Of a stretch of 64,000 nt of DNA, positions 26,901 through 35,880 are shown piece after piece. The stretch is from Thiobacillus sp. (GTDB lineage: Bacteria; Pseudomonadota; Gammaproteobacteria; Burkholderiales; Thiobacillaceae). The DNA is taken from positions 1 to 64,000 of the forward strand of contig NZ_JAUYRI010000024.1 of NCBI RefSeq assembly GCF_030696885.1, read 5' to 3'. The notes beneath the pieces are model-generated. The model saw only the letters and a program-made list of their open reading frames with translations, made no database searches and was not told the origin of the DNA. Within the stretch, counting starts at the first letter, position 1; each line of letters starts with the position of its first letter. The position numbers were made by a program, and so were the translations under genes.

Positions 26901-29758
26901 TCGGCACGGTGTGTCTGTCGCCCGGGCTGTACGACATTTTCATGACCGAGGTGCACCAGCGTCTCGCCGTATTGCAGGAAGAAGTCGAACGCCACGCCGA
27001 AGCAGCCCACAGCACGGTCAGCGAACATGCGCGGCGTGCCGTCCACACGCTGGCGGGCATTGCGGGTACGGCCGGCATCGCGACGCTGTCCGAGCTGTCG
27101 CATGCGCTGGAGCAATACTGGAACCGCTTCGTGCATGTGGCCTTGCCGCCCGCGCACTTGCCGCTGGTTCAGGATACGGTCGTCCGCCTGCACGACATGG
27201 CCACGGCCATGGAAAATGGACACCTGCCCGAGGCGGCCAGCGACCTGATCGCGACGCTGGGCGAACTGGAAGACGAACAGATCGTCCCCGAAGACGAAAC
27301 GCCGCTTGCATCGCCGCCGGCTGTCGAGAGCACGTTCGCCGAGGTGCCGCCGCAGCCGGTGGCGCCTGCCGCGGCCGACCTGCCGGACATCAGCGCGCTG
27401 GTGCCCGACATCAAGCTGGCGGGTCCGGCGCCGGTGTTCGAGCGCCGCGAGGTGGCCGACGAGATCGACCAGCAGCTGCTGCCGATTTTCCTTGAGGAAG
27501 CCGACACCCTGGTACCCGATACCAGCGCACAACTGCGCGCCTGGAGCGCCGCCTCCGGCGAGACGGCAGCACGCGACGCGCTGCGCCGCAACCTGCACAC
27601 CATCAAGGGCAGCGCGCGTATGGTCGGCGCGATGCGCCTGGGCGAACTCACCCATGTGATGGAATCGCGTGTGATCGCGGTGATCGAGGGCCATCTGCTC
27701 GCCAACCGCGAAGTGTTCGATACGCTGGAAACGCAACTCGACCGCGTGGCTGAAATCGTCGACCGCTTGAAGCGGGGCGATCTCACGCCGCTGAGCGAGG
27801 AAGCACCCGCTGCGCCGCTGGAAGCACCGATCGAACCCGTGCTGAACGCCGGCGAGATCGCCGCGGCTGTTCCCACGCACGCCGCGGTCGTCGATACGCC
27901 GGCTCAGAGCGCCACGCGCGATGCCAATGCGCTGACGCTGCGGGTGCGTGCCGACTGGGTCGACCGCATGGTCAACCAGGCCGGCGAAGTGGCGATCGCG
28001 CGCTCGCGGATCGAGAGCGAAGTATTTGCCTTCAAGCGTCACGTCAACGAGTTGTCCGAGGCGCTTACACGTCTGCGCGGCCACATTCGCGAGGTCGAGA
28101 TCCAGGCCGAGTCGCAGATGCAGGCCACTTTCCTCAGCCAGGGCAGCGCCGAAAAATTCGATCCGCTGGAGTTCGACCGCTTCACCCGTTTCCAGGAAGT
28201 CACGCGCTTCCTGGCTGAGAGCGTGAACGACATTTCCACTGTGCAGCACATCCTCTTGGCGCGACTCGGCGAAGCCGATGCCGCGCTGATCCAGCAGACG
28301 CGCCTGAACCGCGAGCTGCAGCAGGATCTGCTGCGGGTGCGCATGGTGCCGCTGTACTCGGTGGCCGAGCGTCTGTATCGCACCGTGCGCCAGACCGCAC
28401 GCGACGTCGACAAGCGCGCTCAACTCGACATCCAGGGCGGCGAACTCGAAATCGACCGCTCGGTGCTGGAAAAAGTCACCGCGCCACTCGAGCACCTGTT
28501 GCGCAACGCGCTGGCGCACGGGATCGAGTCACCCGAGGTACGCCGCGAGGCCGGCAAGCCGGAGTTCGGCGAAATCGTCCTGTCCGCGCGCCAGTCCGGC
28601 AACGAAATGATGCTGACCGTGAAAGACGACGGCGGCGGACTCGACTACGCCCGCATCCGCGAAAAGGCTGAAGCCCAGGGCCTGCTGCTGCCGGGGGTCG
28701 AACCGACCGAAACCCTGCTGGCGCAGATGATCTTTGCCGCCGGTTTCTCCACTGCCGAAACCGTCAGCCAGGTGTCCGGCCGTGGCGTCGGCATGGATGT
28801 GGTGAAGAGCGAAATTTCCGCGCTGGGCGGCCGCATCGACATTGTCTCGACGCCGGGTGCCGGCACCAGTTTCCACATCTACCTGCCGTTGACGCTGGCG
28901 ATGACCCAGGCGGTGATGATCCATGCAGCCCGCCACGACTATGCACTGCCGACGCCGCTGGTGCAGCAGGTGCTGGAACTGAAGCCGGAGGCGCTTGCGC
29001 AGGCCATGTCCGCCGGCGAGGTGGAATGGCGCGGTTCGCGTTACCCCTTCTCCTACCTGCCGCACCTTTTGGGCGACACCGAGGCGGTTCACGAAGTGCA
29101 GCGCTACAACCCGGTGGTGCTGCTGCAAAGTGGCGCCAGCCTGGCGGCCGTGCTGGTCGACGTGATCGAGGGGACGCGCGAAATCGTGGTCAAGAACATC
29201 GGCCCGCAAATCGCTCGCATCACCGGTGTTGCAGGTGCCACGGTGCGCGGTGACGGGCGCGTGATCCTGATTCTCAACCCGGTGCCGCTGGCGCTACGCT
29301 GGGCCAGCCTGCCGCGTACTGCGGCCGAACGCACGGCCCCCGCCCAGGCTGCCGAACTCAGCGCCGCCCTGCAGCCACCGCTGGTGCTGGTGGTCGACGA
29401 TTCGCTCACCGTGCGCAAGATCACCACCCGCCTGCTCACCCGCGAAGGCTTCCGTGTCGACAGCGCAAAGGATGGCGTCGATGCGCTGGAACGGATGCAC
29501 GACCTGATCCCCGACGTGGTGCTGCTCGACGTCGAAATGCCGCGCATGGACGGTTTCGAGCTGGCCCGGGTGATGCGCAGCGACAAGCGCCTGAAATCGG
29601 TGCCGATCATCATGATCACCTCGCGTACGGCGGACAAGCATCGCAACCACGCGATGGAAATCGGCGTCAACGTCTATCTGGGCAAGCCGTATCAGGAACA
29701 GCAGCTGCTCGATGCCATCGCCGAGCAGTTGGGTAAGGAAGCCACCGTGCCGGCATAA
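23936..29758 (+). CDS. chpA: ChpA/PilL hybrid chemotaxis kinase
   Basis: CheA-like kinase of 1940 residues controlling type IV pili. Hpt-type modules are seen at His51 (degenerate, HQATGALRMVG), His785 (FHTLKGSGRMVG), His1037 (VHTLAGIAG, Lys replaced) and His1221 (LHTIKGSARMVG). The CheA dimerisation, ATPase (EHLLRNALAHGIE, DDGGGLDY, GRGVGMDVV) and CheW-like domains follow. A C-terminal receiver starts near 1815, with phospho-acceptor Asp1865 (LLDVEMPRMDG). Pseudomonas ChpA is longer, with more phosphotransfer modules. A run of ten A at 25723-25732 encodes Lys597-599. No chpB-like methylesterase follows; a terminator comes right after. Confidence 0.95.
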   Translation: MSALLDYDTGPLNWVRGDIDAALQAALGRIQAYSADAELTNALRLAHDDAHQATGALRMVGLEGAATLSATLESVLDDINENRIAAGDDVLRALRNAMEGLQRWVKDLADGRGSGELALFPLYKRLRELQGAERVFEGELFFPDLRSRVQGKPGGEGLAQDALAAEVKAARGQFQRGLLAFLRNANADQGLQRMRDALAAIERIAPSHASQTFWWACVGFVDSLIARGVEADFHVKQLLARVDLQMRRLIEGSPQVAERLLRDALFFVAKSQPQDGRAAEVRSTFGLDRYLPGRGMLDPEALARMRPVLDALQTSLKGAHDSWHGYVEGDAAQLEQFQTHLGRMQPQAHALEGSGLGSLLEELGGAASAAAGREGDAREQMNLEIASTLLSMQNAVAREDVLHADYAVRAEAQQARLRALIEGREMPASAEETANQREAERDMLLHMAQEVGQNLRQMEEALDAFFRDANEREAMANVPALAQQAQGALTMLELPEAASLLAAATAIAQPYASEGYPDEATQQRLADAFSSLGLYIEAFCAGRRDAVSVLRPAMIELGLAEEETGFDDTIEAGLPARKAAVQTDYLAWRDEPDEAAKKKFLDVLNELGRDAELIADTRLQQQVRAALEASQHASEAPWTLDADIAALTGLALPQRPTIDLAPIAVVEPELPAAEPAMVEFDRADALSDAAAIAASEPRDIPPPAPLEVPSAAALAAMPAAERLDRVQAGEFTLQATVPADSEAELLEIFLEEANEVLAAMGEASMACQNNSDDRDSLTIIRRGFHTLKGSGRMVGLNELGEAAWRHELLMNGWLAEQKSASGDLLRLVGQARAVFQDWIDALRDNQVRTLPLAALLNAIDSVVQGQPLDDAPAVEAQSLALDVPAAALEFVPPVEAVADIAVEPVQETVVEAVSAEAADEIEITFEAAPEADAEPEPMMETADAQDTALDLPVVGALIEYAVAPPVVDEYEVEPAEVEPSEVEAEEICIGTVCLSPGLYDIFMTEVHQRLAVLQEEVERHAEAAHSTVSEHARRAVHTLAGIAGTAGIATLSELSHALEQYWNRFVHVALPPAHLPLVQDTVVRLHDMATAMENGHLPEAASDLIATLGELEDEQIVPEDETPLASPPAVESTFAEVPPQPVAPAAADLPDISALVPDIKLAGPAPVFERREVADEIDQQLLPIFLEEADTLVPDTSAQLRAWSAASGETAARDALRRNLHTIKGSARMVGAMRLGELTHVMESRVIAVIEGHLLANREVFDTLETQLDRVAEIVDRLKRGDLTPLSEEAPAAPLEAPIEPVLNAGEIAAAVPTHAAVVDTPAQSATRDANALTLRVRADWVDRMVNQAGEVAIARSRIESEVFAFKRHVNELSEALTRLRGHIREVEIQAESQMQATFLSQGSAEKFDPLEFDRFTRFQEVTRFLAESVNDISTVQHILLARLGEADAALIQQTRLNRELQQDLLRVRMVPLYSVAERLYRTVRQTARDVDKRAQLDIQGGELEIDRSVLEKVTAPLEHLLRNALAHGIESPEVRREAGKPEFGEIVLSARQSGNEMMLTVKDDGGGLDYARIREKAEAQGLLLPGVEPTETLLAQMIFAAGFSTAETVSQVSGRGVGMDVVKSEISALGGRIDIVSTPGAGTSFHIYLPLTLAMTQAVMIHAARHDYALPTPLVQQVLELKPEALAQAMSAGEVEWRGSRYPFSYLPHLLGDTEAVHEVQRYNPVVLLQSGASLAAVLVDVIEGTREIVVKNIGPQIARITGVAGATVRGDGRVILILNPVPLALRWASLPRTAAERTAPAQAAELSAALQPPLVLVVDDSLTVRKITTRLLTREGFRVDSAKDGVDALERMHDLIPDVVLLDVEMPRMDGFELARVMRSDKRLKSVPIIMITSRTADKHRNHAMEIGVNVYLGKPYQEQQLLDAIAEQLGKEATVPA
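25723..25732 (+). repeat. Homopolymeric A10 tract within chpA
   Basis: Ten consecutive A in a gene of about 65 percent G+C, falling on codons for Ala-Lys-Lys-Lys-Phe near residue 596-600. Synonymous AAG codons would have broken the run. Slippage by one base would truncate ChpA before all intact phosphotransfer and kinase domains. Confidence 0.9.
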
Positions 29759-29768
29759 GCGGCAGGCA

Positions 29769-29806
29769 GACGACAAAACGGGCGCCGCGGCGCCCGTTTT
29801 GTCGTC
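29769..29806. terminator. Bidirectional terminator after chpA
   Basis: A perfect 38-base palindrome (arms 29769-29786 and 29789-29806) with A runs on one side and T runs on the other. It separates the convergent chpA and the next minus-strand gene, whose stop codon starts within its last base. Confidence 0.93.
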
Positions 29807-30858
29807 TAGAGTTTCAGGCCCGCAAGGTCGCCGCCGGCCAGCGCGTTGAGCTGCGCGTCACCGTGTGCGGGGTCGCGATGGTAGGTTGTGATCAGCTTCC
29901 GCGCCGCATTCAGCCAGTGGGTTTCGGCTGCCGCCACGGTGCGCGCCAGCCCGGCCGTGTCGCGGCTGTCGAGCCAGGCGTCATACGCCTGCGGCAGCGC
30001 CGGGAACAGCGCACGGCGCAGGCCGGACAGGTTCGCCAGGTAAAAATGCAGCGAGCCGATGGCCTCGCGTTCGAGCAAGGTCGGCAACGTCACCAGGCAG
30101 TCGGCCAGATGGTCGCGCACCGCGCGTGCCAGCAGTTCGGCATGGCGCGAGCCGAGCTGGCCGAGCATCGCATTCCAGTCCTCACCCAGCAGCGATTCGG
30201 CGCGCGCCTCGCCGATCTCGTGCAGGATCATCGCCTCGCTCTCGGCTTCCACCATGCGGTCGAGCCCACGATCGATATCGCGTTCGAAATCATAGTGGGC
30301 AAACGCGCGCCCCAGCGCAGTGTCCTTTTCCTTCCACTGCCACTCTTCATATTTGTTCCACAGCAGACGGCGCACCGCATCCATGCGCAGGAAAATGGCG
30401 CCGCCGCGCATCGCCGCCGGCGGCGCGATCAGGTCGCGCGCGTATTCGCAGCCGGCCACCAGCACCTGCACGCCTTCGCGTACTTCGGCACGCTTGAGTT
30501 CGGCCAGAACAAAATGCGGCTTGCGGAAATGCCCCAGCCCGCTGCTGTAGACCAGGCCCTGCGGGATCAGCGCGCGGTTGATGTCGTCGGCCTCGAACGG
30601 ATCGATGCCGGAATCGGTCAGCGGCAACAGCGCGAAATCCTCTTCTTCCACCGTATCCCACAGGCTTTCGCGCGCGTTCAGCCAGTCGCCGAGCTCATCC
30701 TTGGGCAGACGTGCGCCGTAGGGAATTTCCATTTCCCAGCGGTAGTACTCGCGCATTTCGAGCAGGAAGGTGCACATCGTCATGTCGCGTGCGTGACGCG
30801 CGTCGGCGATGGTGCAGTTCTTCTGCACGGTGTCGATGAGGGCAGACAGTTCCAGCAT
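29806..30858 (-). CDS. Conserved protein of unknown function (helical, 350 residues)
   Basis: Soluble, mostly helical 350-residue protein with no signal peptide or membrane segment. Notable words: IADARHARDMTMCTFLLEMREYYRWE at the start (His and Cys conserved-looking, residues about 17-42, given in part), and EAMILHEIGEARAE near 210. I loosely recall a Sfum_1244-type hypothetical family with this N-terminus, but cannot confirm it. It lies downstream of the repeat-rich helical protein on the same strand, with a terminator between, so they are probably separate transcripts. Confidence 0.65.
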   Translation of the reverse strand: MLELSALIDTVQKNCTIADARHARDMTMCTFLLEMREYYRWEMEIPYGARLPKDELGDWLNARESLWDTVEEEDFALLPLTDSGIDPFEADDINRALIPQGLVYSSGLGHFRKPHFVLAELKRAEVREGVQVLVAGCEYARDLIAPPAAMRGGAIFLRMDAVRRLLWNKYEEWQWKEKDTALGRAFAHYDFERDIDRGLDRMVEAESEAMILHEIGEARAESLLGEDWNAMLGQLGSRHAELLARAVRDHLADCLVTLPTLLEREAIGSLHFYLANLSGLRRALFPALPQAYDAWLDSRDTAGLARTVAAAETHWLNAARKLITTYHRDPAHGDAQLNALAGGDLAGLKL

Positions 30859-30900
30859 GGCGCACTCCGTAAAACCGCTTTATCTGGGAGTGTACAAATA

Positions 30901-30928
30901 AAAACAGCCCGTGCAACCGGGCTGTTTT
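30901..30928 (-). terminator. Rho-independent terminator
   Basis: An 11-bp stem (30901-30911 with 30918-30928) whose A/T-rich ends give a U run (TTTTTATTTG) when read on the minus strand. It terminates the 610-residue repeat protein gene. Confidence 0.88.
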
Positions 30929-30947
30929 AAGGGGTATTCCCAGCGGC

Positions 30948-32780
30948 TTAATGGCGGCGTACTGAACCATAGAAATTCAGGTCGGCGCGCGAACGGCGCG
31001 ACAGGTCGAAGCGTGCGGCATCAGTGCCACTGAACTGGCCGGCGAGCTGGCCGTAGACTTCGCTCGCCCAGGCCTTGTCGTTGAGCGCGTCGGCAATGCC
31101 TTCGGCCCAGCGCAGCTTGTCGGCCGGCGTGCGGAGGTGTGTGCCGCATTCGGCATACCACTTCTTCAGCGTCTCGGCCGGCAGGGCGAATCCCTTCAGG
31201 CGATCGATGAACTGGATGCAGGCATCGCCATTCGGGCAGGCTGCGGCTGCGGCGGCGTAGAGTTCGTCGGCCTTGCCAGGGTTACCCATGGAGGCGTACA
31301 GACGGCCGAGGTGGGTCAGCGCAAAATGGTCGCCGGCCTTGGCGCGCGCGGCTTCCAGCAGACGCGCCGCTTCGGCCGCATCCGAGGTGGCGGCGTAGCT
31401 TGCTTCCGCGAGTTTGGCCAGGTCATAGACGTTGGCGTCGGCATCCGCCGCCAACGCCGCTTCGCGTGCGGCGAGGTAGGCACGCGCCTTGGATACGCCA
31501 AGCTCGCGGTGCTTCATGTGCGCCGCGGTGACCACCAGGTCCTTGAAAGCGATGAAGTCGGTCGCATTCTCCGCCGCGCGATCGAGCAGACGGCCGAGCC
31601 AGGCGGTGTCGTCGAGGTTCTTGTCCACCGCCTGCAGGATCGGCTTGTAGCGCGAGAACTGGTAGCCGGTGCCATCGAGCAGGGTTTCCGCCGACTCGAT
31701 CAGCTTGGCGGCATAGAACGGGTCTTCCAGTTCCAGCCGCACGCGTTCGGCCAGTGCAAGGAACTGCTTGACGCTGACCGCGTCCTTTTCCAGTTGCTGG
31801 AACTCCATGTAGCGTGCGTGGTTGGCCTGGCGCTTTTCCAGCTTGGCCTTGACGCGGGCAAGGCGCGCGGCGTCGTCGGCCAGATGCGCTTCCACCGCCG
31901 TCACCAGCTTCTGCATTTCGTCGAGACCGGCCACCGCGTCTTCGGCCTTGTCCAGCAGCGCGGTCGCACCCGGCTTGTCGCCCACGCCGGCCAGCCCTTC
32001 GGCCAGTTCGATGTATTCGCCGGTGGCGCTGGCAAGATCGCCTGCCTTCTTCAGCGCCGCCTGCGTGAAGGCGGCATCGCCTGCCTGCTTGGCCGATTCG
32101 ATCAGCGTCTTCGCTGCGGTGAAATCGGTTGCGCCTTCGAGCGCGCGCTGGTACAGCGCCTTGGCTTTGGCCGGATCACCCAACGTCTTGGTGACTTCGG
32201 CCGCCAGTGACAGCAGGTCGGGCACGGTGGAGAGCTTTTCTCCCGCCTTGTGGAATATCTGGGCTGCGTAGTCCTTGTCCAGCAGATGCTCGGCCGAGGC
32301 GGCAGCGAGTTTGCTGTATTCCACCGCGCGCGAGATCTTCGCTTCGGCCTTTTCCAGCACTTTCTTGGCGAACGCGCCGTCGGCGATCACGCGCATCACG
32401 TTCTTCGCCAGGTCGATCAGCGGATCGAGGTTGCTGGTTTCCTTCAACGCCTTTTCGTAGGCACCCACGGCCGCATCCTTGTCGCCCAGCACCTTAAACT
32501 TGGCTTCGGCCAGCGCGACCTGTTCCTCGCCGCTCATGCAGTAGTCTTCCGCCGTCTGCAACAGCTCCTCGGCCCGACCCTGTTCGCCCAGCGCCTTGTA
32601 GACGATCGCGCACGCGGCGAGGTCCTTGGTGAACTGGCAGTCGTCGGCCACGCGGTCCATCAGCTCCTTCGCGTAGGCGGCGTCGGCCGGCTCCTGCAGG
32701 GCTTCGAGCGCGAGCGCCGCGTAATCGGCGCCGCCACTGCATTGGGCTTCTTTGGGGGTGAGGGTGTCGCGGGTGGCCAT
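30948..32780 (-). CDS. Large helical-repeat (TPR/Sel1-like) protein, function unknown
   Basis: Ala-rich, 610-residue cytoplasmic protein made largely of tandem helix pairs of about 33-37 residues, with recurring patterns such as GDKDAAVGAYEKALK, GDPAKAKALYQRALE, GDKPGATALLDKAED and GNPGKADELYAAAA. This is the tetratricopeptide or Sel1-like solenoid plan, usually a protein-binding scaffold. Several Cys are scattered (for example DDCQF and EDYCMSG). No signal peptide. It precedes the 350-residue unknown gene on the same strand; no partner can be named. Confidence 0.75.
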   Translation of the reverse strand: MATRDTLTPKEAQCSGGADYAALALEALQEPADAAYAKELMDRVADDCQFTKDLAACAIVYKALGEQGRAEELLQTAEDYCMSGEEQVALAEAKFKVLGDKDAAVGAYEKALKETSNLDPLIDLAKNVMRVIADGAFAKKVLEKAEAKISRAVEYSKLAAASAEHLLDKDYAAQIFHKAGEKLSTVPDLLSLAAEVTKTLGDPAKAKALYQRALEGATDFTAAKTLIESAKQAGDAAFTQAALKKAGDLASATGEYIELAEGLAGVGDKPGATALLDKAEDAVAGLDEMQKLVTAVEAHLADDAARLARVKAKLEKRQANHARYMEFQQLEKDAVSVKQFLALAERVRLELEDPFYAAKLIESAETLLDGTGYQFSRYKPILQAVDKNLDDTAWLGRLLDRAAENATDFIAFKDLVVTAAHMKHRELGVSKARAYLAAREAALAADADANVYDLAKLAEASYAATSDAAEAARLLEAARAKAGDHFALTHLGRLYASMGNPGKADELYAAAAAACPNGDACIQFIDRLKGFALPAETLKKWYAECGTHLRTPADKLRWAEGIADALNDKAWASEVYGQLAGQFSGTDAARFDLSRRSRADLNFYGSVRRH

Positions 32781-32931
32781 GGGGTGTCTCCAGGTAAATG
32801 TGACTCAACCGGGCGATTTTCCGCCTGCGGAGAAGGACAGCCAAATAAGTAATGTCGATGGCGGCATTAGCCACGGCATAGCGCCGCCCAAAACGCCCCC
32901 CTACCCGCTCAATACCGGGCCGGATGCGGCA

Positions 32932-33801
32932 TCAGTCCGGCAGGCTTCGCCCCTGCGTCAGCATCGTCCGCAGGGACCGCAGCTCCTCGCGAACGGCACG
33001 CAATTCCTGCTCGATGTGGGACCCCTCGCTGTGCAAGACCTCGGTGATAGCGGCTTCTTCCTGCTTGACCGCCTGCTCGTGCATGCTCTGCATGGCGTCG
33101 ACGATGATGGCGATGAACAGGTTCAACACCGTGAAGGTGGCGATCAGGATGAAGGGGATGAAGAACAGCCAAGCATAGGGGTAGCCCTCCATCACTGGCC
33201 GCACGATGCCCATGGACCAGCTTTCCAGGGTCATGATCTGGAACAGGGTGTACATGGAATGGCCAATGCTGCCGAACCATTCCGGATGGCTGGCGCCGAA
33301 GAGGCCGGTAGCCATGACCGCGGCCACGTAATAGACCACCACCATCAGCAGGGCGATGGAACCGATGCCCGGCAGGGAATGCAGCAGCGCCTCCACCACG
33401 AAGCGTAACCGCGGCAGCATCGACAGCAGGCGCAGCACCCGCAGGATACGCAGCGCGCGCAGGATCGCCAGCGGTCCGCTGGCGGGCACCAGGGCAATGC
33501 CCACCACCAAGAAATCGAAAATGTTCCAGCCGCGGCGGAAAAAGCTCGGTCCCTGGGCAATGAGCTTGAGGCCGATCTCCACGACGAACACACCGAGAAT
33601 CAACGTGTCGAGGGCGATGAGTTGGGGACCGATGTGCGCCATGATCGTCGGCGAGGTTTCCAGCCCGAGGATGATGGCGTTGATCACGATCAGGCCGATG
33701 ATGAAATTCTGTACTGACTTTGACTCCACCCAGGCGCCAAGCGTCTGGCGTAAGGAGGGGGTGTTTTGGCCGCGGCCTGCTTGCTGCATGTCGTGCTCCA
33801 C
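32932..33801 (-). CDS. Bacterial voltage-gated sodium channel (NavBac/NaChBac type)
   Basis: Six-helix ion channel of 289 residues, the size of NavAb-type channels. S1 about 31-48, S2 64-83, S3 93-107; S4 at 112-135 has arginines at 115, 118, 121 and 124, spaced by three. The pore loop carries the selectivity filter TLESWSMG at 191-198, which matches the sodium-selective NavAb filter. S6 (211-236) is followed by a cytoplasmic coiled coil (about 240-283) that tetramerises such channels. The ATG used gives MEHDMQQ; an ATG four codons later is possible. Flanked by unrelated genes. Confidence 0.94.
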   Translation of the reverse strand: MEHDMQQAGRGQNTPSLRQTLGAWVESKSVQNFIIGLIVINAIILGLETSPTIMAHIGPQLIALDTLILGVFVVEIGLKLIAQGPSFFRRGWNIFDFLVVGIALVPASGPLAILRALRILRVLRLLSMLPRLRFVVEALLHSLPGIGSIALLMVVVYYVAAVMATGLFGASHPEWFGSIGHSMYTLFQIMTLESWSMGIVRPVMEGYPYAWLFFIPFILIATFTVLNLFIAIIVDAMQSMHEQAVKQEEAAITEVLHSEGSHIEQELRAVREELRSLRTMLTQGRSLPD

Positions 33802-33857
33802 TGCGGGTAAGGTTTGAATCAGGTAGGGGGGTTGACTGCGTGCGCGCTGGTCGGGGC

Positions 33858-35180
33858 TCAGAGGACGTAGCGCGCGAGGTCTTCGCGGGCGGCCAGCGCG
33901 GCGAGCCGGGTGGTCACGGCGTCGGCATCGATCCGGTGTTGGCCGGTGACGTTCCCGGCGTCGAAGGAAATGTCCTCCAGCAGCTTTTCCATCACCGTGT
34001 GCAGCCGGCGCGCGCCGATGTTCTCGGTGCGCTCGTTCACCTCGAAGGCGATTTCCGCAATCCGGCGGATGCCATCCTCGGTGAACGTCAGTACCACGCC
34101 TTCGGTCGCCAGCAGCGCTTCGTACTGGCGCGTCAGGCAGGCGTCGGTCGAGGTCAGGATCTGCTCGAAATCGCCTACCGACAGCGCCTGCAGTTCGACG
34201 CGGATCGGCAGCCGGCCCTGCAGTTCGGGAATCAGGTCGGACGGCTTCGACAGATGAAAGGCGCCGCTGGCGATGAACAGGATGTGGTCGGTCTTCACCA
34301 TCCCGTACTTGGTCGACACCGTGGTGCCCTCGATCAGCGGCAACAGGTCGCGCTGCACGCCCTGGCGCGACACGTCGCTGCCGTGGGCTTCGGAGCGGGT
34401 GGCGATCTTGTCGATCTCGTCGAGGAAAACGATGCCGTTCTGCTCAACCGCTTCCAGCGCCTGCTGCTTGGTTTCCTCGTCGTTGATCAGCCGCCCGGCC
34501 TCTTCCTCGGTCAGCAGCTTCATCGCCTCGCGCACTTTCAGCTTGCGTGTCTGCCGGCGGTTTTGGCCGAGGTTGGCGAACATGCCCTGCAGCTGTTGCG
34601 ACAGGTCTTCCATCCCTGGCGGGGTGAAGATTTCCATGCTGGGGCTGACCGCCGCCAGCTCGATTTCGATTTCCTTGTCGTCGAGTGCGCCCTCGCGCAG
34701 CATCTTGCGGAAGCGTTGACGCGCCGCGCCGTCCTCGCGTGGGGGTTCGGGCTCGTTGAAGCCGACGCTCCGCGGCGGCGGCAGCAGCGCGTCGAGCACG
34801 CGGTCCTCGGCGGCTTCCTCGGCACGGAACTGCACCTTGGCGGTGGCCTGCTCGCGCATCTGCTTGACCGCGGTTTCCATCAGGTCGCGAATGATGGTGT
34901 CGACATCGCGCCCGACGTAGCCAACCTCGGTGAACTTGGTCGCCTCGATCTTGATGAAGGGCGCGTTGGCGAGCCGCGCCAGACGGCGTGCGATTTCGGT
35001 CTTGCCGACGCCGGTCGGGCCGATCATCAGGATGTTCTTCGGCGTGATTTCCTGCCGCAGCGGCTCCTCGACCTGCTGGCGCCGCCAGCGGTTGCGCAGC
35101 GCAACCGCCACCGCACGCTTGGCGGCGGCCTGGCCGACGATGTGCTTGTCGAGTTCGTGGACGATTTCTTTGGGGGTCAT
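33858..35180 (-). CDS. hslU: ATP-dependent protease ATPase subunit HslU
   Basis: AAA+ unfoldase that feeds substrates to HslV. The 440-residue length is standard. Walker A GPTGVGKT at 54-61, the pore-loop word GYVGRDVD at about 89-96, Walker [11 protein letters not shown] near 250, and the C-terminal tail ending DLARYVL, which docks into HslV. Downstream of hslV; the 103-base gap between them holds a large hairpin, which is unusual because the pair is normally tightly linked. Confidence 0.97.
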   Translation of the reverse strand: MTPKEIVHELDKHIVGQAAAKRAVAVALRNRWRRQQVEEPLRQEITPKNILMIGPTGVGKTEIARRLARLANAPFIKIEATKFTEVGYVGRDVDTIIRDLMETAVKQMREQATAKVQFRAEEAAEDRVLDALLPPPRSVGFNEPEPPREDGAARQRFRKMLREGALDDKEIEIELAAVSPSMEIFTPPGMEDLSQQLQGMFANLGQNRRQTRKLKVREAMKLLTEEEAGRLINDEETKQQALEAVEQNGIVFLDEIDKIATRSEAHGSDVSRQGVQRDLLPLIEGTTVSTKYGMVKTDHILFIASGAFHLSKPSDLIPELQGRLPIRVELQALSVGDFEQILTSTDACLTRQYEALLATEGVVLTFTEDGIRRIAEIAFEVNERTENIGARRLHTVMEKLLEDISFDAGNVTGQHRIDADAVTTRLAALAAREDLARYVL

Positions 35181-35197
35181 AAAGGCAGTGAGGGGTC

Positions 35198-35284
35198 AAG
35201 GGTGAAGGGGGAAGGGTGTGCCCCTCCCGGCAGGGAGGGTGGCACGCAGCGCCGGGTGGGCCTCACCCTTCCCCCTTTACCCTT
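35198..35284. repeat. Inverted repeat between hslV and hslU
   Basis: Arms 35198-35218 and 35264-35284 (21 bases each) pair with a single mismatch that can form a G-U pair in RNA. A second perfect 7-bp hairpin lies inside at 35222-35239. The right arm touches the hslV stop codon. The arms are AAGGGTGAAGGGGG-type purine runs, a style seen in dispersed betaproteobacterial repeats. Confidence 0.88.
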
Positions 35285-35817
35285 CACAGCGTTTCGATCA
35301 CATGATTCTGGTTCGAATAAATGCAGATGTCCCCCGCAATGGTGAGGCTCTTTTTGACGATTTCAAGCGGGGACAGGTCGGTGTTCTGCAGCAGCGCCAC
35401 TGCGGCCGACTGGGCGTAGGCGCCGCCGGAGCCGATGGCGGTGATGCCGAGTTCGGGTTCCAGCACGTCGCCGTTGCCGGTGATGATCAACGAGTGCTCG
35501 CGATCGGCCACCGCCAGCATGGCTTCGAGCCGACGCAGCATGCGGTCGGTGCGCCAGTCCTTGGCGAGTTCGACCGCGCTTCGGAGCAGGTGCCCCGAAT
35601 GCTTGTCGAGCTTGGCCTCGAAGCGTTCGAACAGGGTGAAGGCGTCGGCGGTGCCGCCGGCAAAGCCGGCCAGCACCTTGTCTTCGTGCAGCCGCCGGAT
35701 CTTGCGCGCAGTGGACTTGATGACGATATTGCCGAGCGTGACCTGGCCGTCGCCGCCGAGGGCGACTTCATTGCCCCGGCGCACGGACAGAATGGTGGTG
35801 CCGCGATATTGTTCCAT
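35284..35817 (-). CDS. hslV: ATP-dependent protease subunit HslV
   Basis: Threonine peptidase of the HslUV complex, 177 residues. The catalytic Thr is expected to be Thr7 in [10 protein letters not shown], after removal of a six-residue leader; E. coli HslV has only Met before it. Such MEQY leaders are usual in betaproteobacteria. [23 protein letters not shown] and [11 protein letters not shown] are the family words. hslV precedes hslU on the minus strand. Confidence 0.97.
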   Translation of the reverse strand: MEQYRGTTILSVRRGNEVALGGDGQVTLGNIVIKSTARKIRRLHEDKVLAGFAGGTADAFTLFERFEAKLDKHSGHLLRSAVELAKDWRTDRMLRRLEAMLAVADREHSLIITGNGDVLEPELGITAIGSGGAYAQSAAVALLQNTDLSPLEIVKKSLTIAGDICIYSNQNHVIETL

Positions 35818-35880
35818 GAGGCGGATTATATAAGGACGCTCAGGCCGGTGCGGGCCGGTGTGGATCGAGGATGGCGGGGT

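Noticed and set aside
23945-28519. A 1524-residue open frame antisense to chpA
   Set aside because: It arises from codon bias in a GC-rich gene; the plus-strand frame has full kinase, Hpt and receiver motifs and the antisense frame has none.
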